NCBI GenBank assembly: GCA_003566255.1
Contig: PXEC01000144.1
Location: 1 to 5,254, forward strand
Direction of reading: 5' to 3'
Length of the DNA: 5,254 nt
Source of the DNA: Candidatus Peregrinibacteria bacterium
GTDB lineage: Bacteria; Patescibacteriota; Gracilibacteria; UBA1369; LOWO2-01-FULL-3
A model generated the notes under the pieces. The model made no database searches. It saw only the letters and a list, made by a program, of their open reading frames with translations, and was not told the origin of the DNA. This document shows, one piece after another, positions 1 through 4,946 of this stretch (positions within the stretch are counted from its first letter, which is position 1; each line of letters begins with the position of its first letter). The translations under genes were made by a program, and so were the position numbers.

Positions 1-345
1 GGTCACGTCGTTTATCATGTCTGCGCCTTCTCCCAATGCCGCTCGTGCCACTTCCGCCTTATATGTGTCTATTGAAAGAGGAAGCCGGGTTTTTCCTCTT
101 ATGGCCTTTAAAACCGGTAGAATCCTCCTTATTTCTTCTTCAGTTTTAACTTTTTTTGATCCCGGGCCGGTTGATTCTCCCCCGATGTCTATTATATCCG
201 CGCCCTGCTCCTCCATTTCCATCGCTCTTTTTGTAGCGGCTTGGACGGAATTGTATCGGCCTCCGTCACTGAATGAATCCGGTGTTATATTCAAAATCCC
301 CATTATTATCGGGCGTCCCTTTTTTTTGAGTTTTTTCAATTCCAT
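1..345 (-). CDS. folP: Dihydropteroate synthase, N-terminal part (runs off the left edge)
   Basis: FolP joins p-aminobenzoate to 6-hydroxymethyl-7,8-dihydropterin diphosphate to give dihydropteroate, a cytoplasmic step of folate synthesis and the target of sulfonamides. The 115 codons present show the family's ordered signatures: GILNITPDSFSDGG at residues 16-29 (loop 1, including the metal/diphosphate-binding Asn19), DIIDIGGESTGPGS at 50-63 (loop 2), SIDT at 91-94 and GADMINDV at 107-114, which matches the Asp and Asn that bind the pterin in E. coli FolP. The rest of the TIM barrel lies beyond the window. The ATG at 345 is the natural start: an in-frame TAA lies eight codons upstream, and only 15 residues precede the first conserved strand. 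No Shine-Dalgarno sequence precedes it. One oddity is Gly60 where E. coli has the loop-2 arginine of 'STRPG'. The gene diverges from thiI. The family assignment is secure. Confidence 0.96.
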   Translation of the reverse strand, partial: MELKKLKKKGRPIIMGILNITPDSFSDGGRYNSVQAATKRAMEMEEQGADIIDIGGESTGPGSKKVKTEEEIRRILPVLKAIRGKTRLPLSIDTYKAEVARAALGEGADMINDVT

Positions 346-355
346 GAGCGCTGTG

Positions 356-364
356 ATTTTAGCA
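356..364 (-). promoter_or_regulatory. Candidate extended -10 promoter for folP
   Basis: Read on the minus strand, the sequence is TGC followed by TAAAAT, an extended -10 box (TGn plus 5 of 6 matches to TATAAT). It ends 10 nt before the folP ATG, so transcription would start about 4 nt upstream of the start codon. A -35 box is poor (GTAGCA at 17-bp spacing), as is usual for extended -10 promoters. The call rests on sequence only. Confidence 0.5.
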
Positions 365-387
365 TATTATTTTTGTTGTGCTACAAT
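359..387 (+). promoter_or_regulatory. Candidate promoter for thiI
   Basis: The plus strand carries TGC-TACAAT at 379-387, an extended -10 box with 5 of 6 matches. TTAGCA lies at 359-364 with a 17-bp spacer (4 of 6 matches to TTGACA). Transcription would start near 394, giving a leader of about 17 nt before the ATG at 411. The -35 hexamer overlaps the minus-strand extended -10 box of folP, and the two boxes form an inverted repeat. Confidence 0.5.
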
Positions 388-410
388 CCCGTCGTCTTTA
401 ATCGTTGTGC

Positions 411-1574
411 ATGAAAAGATGTTTGTTGATACATTACGGTGAAATCGGGCTGAAGCTGGGGAATAAGGATTATTTTGTTTCCAAGCTGATGCGGAATATC
501 AAGACGAAGTTGAAGGAGAATTTCGGCAGGAATTTTTTTGTTGAACATACTCTTGATAGATTTTTAATCCCCCTGGATGACGATTTTGAGGAAGCAAAAT
601 ATGTTTCTGTCTTGAATAAAATTTTTGGGATCAGGAATTTCAGTTTTGTTTTTGTGGGATCTTTGGATGTTGAAAAATTGGCTGATGAGATCTGGGATAG
701 CCTGCAGAGTGAAATCGGGACGGATGGTCCTCAAACCTTCAGGGTAACAGTCAAGAGATCGATGAAAATGCCTCTTAATTCGATGGAAATGGAGCGAAAA
801 ATCGGGGCTTTGCTTCTTTCTAAAGGCCTGGATATGAAAGTTAAACTGAAAAATCCCGACTTTGTTGTGAATGTGGAGTTTTTTAACGAACACGGATATT
901 TTTCTTTCAAAAAGTATGAGGGCCCCGGTGGTCTTTCTTCCGGGACTCAGGGGAAATTGATCGCGACTCTGTCTGCGGGGATAGATTCCCCTGTTGCGGC
1001 TTATAAGATGATGAGAAGAGGCGCGCGTGTTATTTTTGTTCATTTTCACGGATACCCTTATACCGATAAGGACGAAATGGAACAGGTTGAAGAATTGGTT
1101 GAAATTTTGAGCGAATACCAAGAAGGTACAAAACTATACCTTGTTCCCTTCGGATTCATCCAAAAAAGCATTTCAACTAACACGGATGTCCCCGCGAGGG
1201 TGCGGACCATTTTATATCGAAGGATGATGTTGAGGATCGCGGAAAAAATCTGTTTCAAGCAGCGAGCGAAGGGTATTGTCACCGGTGATAACTTTGGGCA
1301 AGTGGCCTCCCAGACTCCGGAAAACATTTTTGCGATTCACGCTGTTACAACTGTTCCTTTGTTTCAACCTTTGATTGGATGTGACAAGGAGGAGATTATT
1401 GAAATCGCGAAGAGAATCGGGACTTTTGAAATTTCCAAACTTCCCTGTAAGGAATCCTGCACCATGTTTATGCCGAAAAGTCCGGAGTTGAGGGCAAACA
1501 TAAAAGAATTGGAGGGGTGCGAAAAAAATCTTCCGCTTGAGGAGTGGATTAAGAAGGCGTTGGAAGAAGCGTAA
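411..1574 (+). CDS. thiI: tRNA 4-thiouridine synthase ThiI, no rhodanese domain
   Basis: ThiI adenylates U8 of tRNA and transfers sulfur to make 4-thiouridine; in some bacteria it also supplies sulfur for the thiamine thiazole. The 387-residue protein has the family order: an N-terminal ferredoxin-like part opening with HYGEIGLKLGNK (about 8-19), a THUMP domain (about 65-168) and a PP-loop AMP-forming domain from about 180. The PP-loop reads SAGIDS at 188-193 in place of the usual SGGxDS, followed by SPVAAY. The adenylation-domain motif TGDNFGQVASQT lies at 291-302. Cys346 and Cys350 flank the position of the E. coli catalytic Cys344; Cys350 is the better match. The protein ends without the rhodanese domain of E. 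coli ThiI, like the Bacillus type, so a separate cysteine desulfurase or sulfur carrier would be needed. A TTG at 405 is an alternative start, but the ATG at 411 fits the family better. No Shine-Dalgarno sequence is visible. The TAA stop abuts the uvrC stop. Confidence 0.95.
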   Translation: MKRCLLIHYGEIGLKLGNKDYFVSKLMRNIKTKLKENFGRNFFVEHTLDRFLIPLDDDFEEAKYVSVLNKIFGIRNFSFVFVGSLDVEKLADEIWDSLQSEIGTDGPQTFRVTVKRSMKMPLNSMEMERKIGALLLSKGLDMKVKLKNPDFVVNVEFFNEHGYFSFKKYEGPGGLSSGTQGKLIATLSAGIDSPVAAYKMMRRGARVIFVHFHGYPYTDKDEMEQVEELVEILSEYQEGTKLYLVPFGFIQKSISTNTDVPARVRTILYRRMMLRIAEKICFKQRAKGIVTGDNFGQVASQTPENIFAIHAVTTVPLFQPLIGCDKEEIIEIAKRIGTFEISKLPCKESCTMFMPKSPELRANIKELEGCEKNLPLEEWIKKALEEA

Positions 1575-3740
1575 CTAAAACTTCCGTAGCTTCTTCTGAT
1601 AGCTTATAGCGAATCTGTGGGCTTCATCGCGGGCACGTTGGAGAAGCTTGAGAGCTTCATCGTTTGCATTAAGACGGATTGAAGCGGACTTTGGGCTGGA
1701 TATGAATATTTCTTCCATTCTTTTTGCCAAAGCTATGTGCGGGATTTTAATCCCGAGACGGGTGAAAATTTTGCCGGCTGAGGAGAGTTGCCCCTTTCCC
1801 CCATCGATCACGACCAAATCCGGAGTTTTTGAGAAGGATTTGTCTATTTTGTGTTTGTTTTTATCGTAAACCAGATGACATTTTCCTCGCTGTTTCTTTA
1901 TTTCTTTCGGGATTGTTTTTATTTCTTCAAAACCGATGAGCATGTAGTATTCTTTCAATTCCGGCTTGCAAACGACATAGACTCGTTTTGCTTTTGTTTT
2001 TTCCATGGCTTTTTTAGTGAGTAAATGTCCGAGTTTGTGTCCTCTCTCTTCTTTTTTGACCCATAAACTTTTCAGTTCCACAGCTTTTTCCGAATGTTCT
2101 TTTATCGCGATGAAGCCTTTTTGGTCTTTTTTGTGCTCTATTATGTAAAATTGACGCTCTTTTGATGTTGGATCATTTATGTCGTGTTCTTTTATGAAAG
2201 ACATATCCTTTTTCCGGGCTTTCTTGAAATCGTAATCTTTAAATCTGTTTTCCAGAGCTATCTTCAAAAACCTGCGATACAAAACTTCCTCCATGGACTT
2301 ATAATCATCGGGCTTGTTCTGTACTGTTTTTATCTGAAACTTTCGATACATATCTTTCTTGGGGACTCCGTTTTCAAAAACTATCATGGATCCCGCCGTG
2401 TCCGTCCCGCTCAAGTGTGAAATATCGTAGCACTCTATTCTTTTTAATGGATTTTTTATTTTTAAAACTGCTTGGAGCTGCTCTACGGCTTTTTTCGTGA
2501 GGTCACTTTCTTTCTGCCAACTGGGTTTATTTCTATCCGCGAAAATCCTGGCGTTATTCAGGCTCATTTCCAACAGTTTGTTCTTTACTCCTTTTTTCGG
2601 GATCACAAGCTTCGTTTTTAATTTCGTTTGAGTCTGTATAAATTCTTCCAAGTCTTTCAGCCTTTCGATTTCGTGCGGGATCAATATTTCCTTCGGTATA
2701 TCGGTTGCTATTTCGTAATACTGCTTGAGGAATGCTTCCAGAACTTCTGCATTTTCTGTTTCTTCCGCTTCTTTGGCGTTTAATATAAAATTCTCCTGCC
2801 CTATTAGTTTTCCATCTCTGATTTGAAAGAGATTAAAGTAGGCTCTGCCCTGTGTGATGCAGTAATTTACGATGTCCTTGTGTTCGCCTTTCGCGTCCGC
2901 GACTTTTTGTCTCTCCAGGAGCTGTTCCACTTTTTTGATTTTGTCTCTTATTCGTGCCGCTTTTTCAAACTTTTTTTCCGCTGCCGCTTCCATCATCCTC
3001 TCGTGCAGATTTTTTGTCACGTTCTGTGCTTTTCCATGCAAAAAATCTTCAACACCTCGAATAATATCTCTGTACTGCTCCTTCGTGCATTTGCCGATGC
3101 AAGGAGCCGCGCAGCTTTTTATGTAGTAATCCAGGCACGGATATTTTATTACTTTTTTTCTTATTTTTATCTTTTCTCCGATTTTTTCTATTTCCAGCCC
3201 GCAATGTCTGAACGGAAAAACTTTTTTGAGAACTTTTAGCGTGTCTCTTACCTGGTGTGCCGCTGTTTTTGGCCCTATATATTTTGCGTTATCCTTTTCT
3301 ATCTTTCTCACTATCTGAATTCGCGGAAAATCTTCTTCTGTTATTTTGATATACACAAAATTTTTATCGTCCTTCATTATAACGTTATATTTCGGCTGAA
3401 GCTGTTTTATAAGATTGTGTTCCAAGATTGTGGCCTCCAATTCCGAATCCACCGCGATAGTTTGGATGTCCGCGGCTTTTTCAATGAGTTTTTGGGTTCT
3501 TGTTGAGTGTTGATATCCTTTTCTGAAATACTGTTTTACCCGTTTTGAAAGATTTTTCGCTTTGCCGATGTAAATAACCGCACCTTCTTCGTCCAGCATT
3601 TTGTAGATTCCCGGAGAATCGGGTATCGATGTGAGCGAAAATGAGCCCGCCTGCGGCGGGCGTTTTTTTTGTAGGCGGCCTGAGACCGCCGGTGCGCTCC
3701 GAGGTCGCGTACTCTTTGTTATCTTGCTTTTTTCTGGCAT
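1575..3740 (-). CDS. uvrC: UvrC excinuclease subunit with inserted GNAT-like domain
   Basis: UvrC makes the 3' and 5' incisions in UvrABC nucleotide excision repair. The 721-residue protein shows, in order: a basic N-terminal extension (1-35); the GIY-YIG nuclease for the 3' cut (GIY 44-46, YIG 57-59, catalytic Glu107, Asn119); a cysteine cluster (Cys180, 202, 210, 214, plus an extra Cys218) matching the E. coli iron-sulfur cysteines; a UVR motif that contacts UvrB (about 240-276); and the RNase H-like nuclease for the 5' cut, with Asp439, Asp479, Asp646 and His708 matching E. coli Asp399, Asp438, Asp466 and His538. Between Asp479 and Asp646 are 139 more residues than in E. coli, mostly a GNAT-like domain. 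The chain stops 13 residues after His708, so the C-terminal helix-hairpin-helix pair is absent. The ATG at 3740 is the only plausible start codon before the GIY motif. The stop is TAG. Confidence 0.96.
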   Translation of the reverse strand: MPEKSKITKSTRPRSAPAVSGRLQKKRPPQAGSFSLTSIPDSPGIYKMLDEEGAVIYIGKAKNLSKRVKQYFRKGYQHSTRTQKLIEKAADIQTIAVDSELEATILEHNLIKQLQPKYNVIMKDDKNFVYIKITEEDFPRIQIVRKIEKDNAKYIGPKTAAHQVRDTLKVLKKVFPFRHCGLEIEKIGEKIKIRKKVIKYPCLDYYIKSCAAPCIGKCTKEQYRDIIRGVEDFLHGKAQNVTKNLHERMMEAAAEKKFEKAARIRDKIKKVEQLLERQKVADAKGEHKDIVNYCITQGRAYFNLFQIRDGKLIGQENFILNAKEAEETENAEVLEAFLKQYYEIATDIPKEILIPHEIERLKDLEEFIQTQTKLKTKLVIPKKGVKNKLLEMSLNNARIFADRNKPSWQKESDLTKKAVEQLQAVLKIKNPLKRIECYDISHLSGTDTAGSMIVFENGVPKKDMYRKFQIKTVQNKPDDYKSMEEVLYRRFLKIALENRFKDYDFKKARKKDMSFIKEHDINDPTSKERQFYIIEHKKDQKGFIAIKEHSEKAVELKSLWVKKEERGHKLGHLLTKKAMEKTKAKRVYVVCKPELKEYYMLIGFEEIKTIPKEIKKQRGKCHLVYDKNKHKIDKSFSKTPDLVVIDGGKGQLSSAGKIFTRLGIKIPHIALAKRMEEIFISSPKSASIRLNANDEALKLLQRARDEAHRFAISYQKKLRKF
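1860..2210 (-). other. GNAT N-acetyltransferase-like domain embedded in UvrC
   Basis: UvrC residues 511-627 are not part of the standard UvrC fold. The pattern is that of a minimal GNAT domain: paired strands FYIIEHKKD/KGFIAIKEH (531-549), strand AVELKSLWV (553-561), the acetyl-CoA loop ERGHKLGHLL (565-574) with its following helix, strand RVYVVCK (586-592), then a helix and EYYMLIGFEEIKTIPKEI (597-614), resembling the 'YxxxGFxxv' ending of GNAT proteins. The Q/RxxGxG/A signature is degenerate, with Lys569 where the first glycine is usual. Tyr598 or Tyr599 sits near where many GNATs keep a general-acid tyrosine. The frame is continuous with UvrC on both sides. Whether it binds CoA, or acetylates anything, cannot be read from sequence; it could be structural only. 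Confidence 0.8.
3645..3670 (+). terminator. Terminator-like GC hairpin plus T8 inside the uvrC 5' coding region
   Basis: On the plus strand, GCCCGCC (3645-3651), a TGC loop and GGCGGGC (3655-3661) form a perfect 7-bp stem, followed by one G and eight T. This is a textbook rho-independent terminator for plus-strand transcription, antisense to uvrC. The nearest plus-strand gene upstream is thiI, about 2 kb away, so it may stop antisense read-through, or it may be a dispersed palindromic repeat. The same bases encode part of the UvrC N-terminal extension. Confidence 0.55.
3674..3690. repeat. Second GC-rich palindrome in the uvrC 5' region
   Basis: GGCGG (3674-3678) and CCGCC (3686-3690) flank a 7-nt loop. 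The palindrome lies just beyond the T-tract of the terminator-like hairpin, in a GC-rich patch (about 3640-3720) unlike the surrounding DNA. It also lies inside the coding sequence of the UvrC extension. Two stacked hairpins suggest inserted repeat DNA; only a genome-wide search could show copies. Confidence 0.4.
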
Positions 3741-3750
3741 GATTGGTTTG

Positions 3751-3758
3751 ATTATAAT
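3751..3758. promoter_or_regulatory. Palindromic shared -10 box of a bidirectional promoter (uvrC / nucleotidyltransferase)
   Basis: ATTATAAT is its own reverse complement and gives a perfect TATAAT on the plus strand (3753-3758) and on the minus strand (3756 down to 3751). It is centred in the 23-bp gap between two divergent ATG codons. The plus-strand box ends 5 nt before the ATG at 3764, and the minus-strand box ends 10 nt before the ATG at 3740. Predicted transcription starts lie at, or within about 4 nt of, the start codons, implying leaderless or near-leaderless mRNAs. Clear -35 boxes are absent on both sides. Confidence 0.6.
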
Positions 3759-3763
3759 GAATT

Positions 3764-4525
3764 ATGACTGAAATAGAAAAAAAATTATGGCGACGGGTGC
3801 GGAGATTCGGTTTTGTGTTTAGGATCTGCCCTTTTTTGCGGATGGCGGCAGTTTGTAACAATCTTGCGTTCGGGAAAATTGACGAGCGGAGCGATATCGA
3901 CATTTTTGTGATTGCAAAATCGGGGAGGCTTTTTTTTGTAAGAACTTTTCTGACGGGATTTTTTCATCTTTTCGGGGTGCGCAGACATGGAAATAAAATT
4001 GCTGGAAGGTTTTGTTTGAGTTTTTTTATCGATGATGATTTTTTAGATTTATCCAAAATCGCAATTGAGAACGATATTTACTTGGCGTATTGGCTAAAGA
4101 CAATGCTTCCTGTTGTGGATGACGGAGTTTCCAAGGATTTAATAAGTGCTAATTCATGGGCACGACGTTTTTTTGAGAACGAGAATGGTTTTTTCATTTC
4201 AACCGAAAAGGTTATGGTGAAAAATTCCTATTTGAGTAGTTTCTTGAGATGGATTTTCGGGGGTACTATCGGGAATTTTTGTGAGAAAAAATTAAGAAAT
4301 TGGCAATTGAACCGTGCGAAAAGAAAAATCGGGCTGATAAATTCAGCGGATGTGTCACGGGCGCTGCCTTATATATATGAAGCAGCTTCTTCCGATTTAG
4401 GGCTGGTCGTGGGTGATCACATCTTGAAATTCCACAATATAGACCATCGACGCCAATGGAGGAACGATTGGATTAAGAAACATGGCGAAGCGAAGCTGAC
4501 AGATTGTCAGTTTCTTTCTATGTAG
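3764..4525 (+). CDS. Nucleotidyltransferase-fold (pol beta-like) protein of unknown substrate
   Basis: The 253-residue protein has an N-terminal nucleotidyltransferase signature: NNLAFGKIDERSDIDIFVI (32-50), with the metal-binding pair Asp44/Asp46 in SDID and 'LAFG' in the place of the usual 'FGS' loop. Downstream are a hydrophobic, arginine-flanked helix (about 56-70), GVRRHGNKIAGRFCLSFFI (71-89) and DLSKIAIENDIYLAYWL (95-111). Asp90 is a possible third carboxylate. The C-terminal half (about 120-253) is probably helical, with many Trp, Phe and Arg residues, and ends in a basic HNIDHRRQWRNDW stretch (225-236). I recognise the overall pattern from uncharacterised candidate-phylum proteins but know no substrate; nucleotidyl transfer to a protein, sugar or antibiotic is all conceivable. 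There is no toxin-antitoxin partner next to it. The ATG at 3764 lies 5 nt after a TATAAT box and lacks a Shine-Dalgarno sequence. The stop is TAG, 9 bp from the convergent lipoprotein gene. Confidence 0.8.
   Translation: MTEIEKKLWRRVRRFGFVFRICPFLRMAAVCNNLAFGKIDERSDIDIFVIAKSGRLFFVRTFLTGFFHLFGVRRHGNKIAGRFCLSFFIDDDFLDLSKIAIENDIYLAYWLKTMLPVVDDGVSKDLISANSWARRFFENENGFFISTEKVMVKNSYLSSFLRWIFGGTIGNFCEKKLRNWQLNRAKRKIGLINSADVSRALPYIYEAASSDLGLVVGDHILKFHNIDHRRQWRNDWIKKHGEAKLTDCQFLSM
4493..4513 (+). terminator. Possible hairpin terminator at the nucleotidyltransferase 3' end
   Basis: CTGACA (4496-4501), the loop GAT and TGTCAG (4505-4510) form a perfect 6-bp stem. It can extend by one G-T and two A-T pairs to 4493-4513. 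A pyrimidine-rich run (CTTTCT, then TTTTTC after the stop codon) follows on the plus strand. It lies within the last ten codons. The T-tract is interrupted, so this is a weak call. Confidence 0.35.
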
Positions 4526-4534
4526 TTTTTCAAC

Positions 4535-4859
4535 TTAGTACCTTCTCTGCATCGGCGAGTATTCCGTTTCGTCCCATTCTCCGAAAAATTCCGAATAAAA
4601 TCTCAGCAATTCTCCGTCCAGCATCAATCTTATATCGTGATCGTTTCTGAAGTCCCAGCTGTCCCATTTGTTTGTTTCGAATTCAAAGTAATTTCTCCAC
4701 AAGATTGTCCCTTCAAACCAAGCTCCTTCAATCGGTTGGATGGTTTCTTTCATAGACCCATTCCCCGTGGAAGGGTTGTGGCTCTCCACCCCTTTCTGCG
4801 CATGCGGCCAGTCCTAGAACGGTCAGTACTGCAATTACGGCAATTGATAGTTTTTTCAT
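4535..4859 (-). pseudogene. Small lipoprotein gene, apparently frameshifted
   Basis: From the ATG at 4859 the frame gives MKKLSIAVIAVLTVLGLAAC, a clear type II signal peptide with lipobox LAAC (Cys20 would be lipidated), then a short stretch to Asp43 and a TGA at 4728-4730. The adjacent frame carries a plausible exported domain to the TAA at 4535: EGAWFEGTILWRNYFEF, then TNKWDSWDFRND and LRFYSEFFGEWDE, rich in Trp, Phe, Asp and Glu and probably beta-stranded. At 4744-4751 the minus strand reads GAAAGAAA; removing one GAAA unit joins the two frames into a 106-residue lipoprotein passing through GEWVYETIQPIEGAW. The break could be a real mutation or a sequencing error. The downstream part has possible starts of its own (GTG at 4789, ATG at 4753), but these would lack the signal peptide. 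I do not recognise the family. The gene lies downstream of der on the same strand. Confidence 0.6.
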
Positions 4860-4890
4860 GGTTTGGTGTGTTATTTTTTAATCTTTTTTG

Positions 4891-4899
4891 ATTCTATCA
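4891..4899 (-). promoter_or_regulatory. Candidate extended -10 promoter of the lipoprotein gene
   Basis: On the minus strand the sequence reads TGA followed by TAGAAT, an extended -10 box with 5 of 6 matches to TATAAT. It lies 31 nt before the ATG at 4859, predicting an A-rich leader of about 25 nt with no Shine-Dalgarno sequence. No convincing -35 box is visible. It falls in the 87-bp gap after der, so the lipoprotein gene may be transcribed separately. Confidence 0.4.
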
Positions 4900-4946
4900 C
4901 GTTTTTGATAATTCAAACACTTTTTGTTCCTGACAGGGCTGGAGAT

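Noticed and set aside
17..442. 141-codon plus-strand open frame over folP
   Set aside because: It is the shadow of the well-conserved FolP coding strand and overlaps the real thiI start.
564..1121. 185-codon open frame antisense to thiI
   Set aside because: It lies wholly inside a conserved gene, has no recognisable motif or promoter, and its composition is that of an antisense shadow.
1500..1574. Terminator for uvrC inside the 3' end of thiI (minus-strand T run near 1526-1532)
   Set aside because: The T run is present, but the preceding stem is only about four base pairs, too weak to call.
1860..2210. The GNAT-like stretch as a separate gene or an assembly chimera
   Set aside because: The reading frame is continuous on both sides, codon and lysine use match the rest of uvrC, the junctions fall in a known loop between catalytic residues, and no stop or start separates the parts.
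2823..3239. Plus-strand open frames across uvrC, rich in Phe, Cys and Ser
   Set aside because: These are reverse-strand readings of lysine- and glutamate-rich UvrC codons; no signature is seen.
4660..4730. Recoding of TGA (as Gly or Trp) to extend the lipoprotein in its first frame
   Set aside because: No conserved gene here uses an in-frame TGA, and conserved glycines in UvrC, FolP and ThiI use GGN. The adjacent frame gives a far more protein-like continuation.
4735..4760. Programmed ribosomal frameshifting in the lipoprotein gene
   Set aside because: A +1 shift would be needed, and neither a known +1 slippery context nor a stimulatory structure is evident. A 4-bp duplication is simpler.
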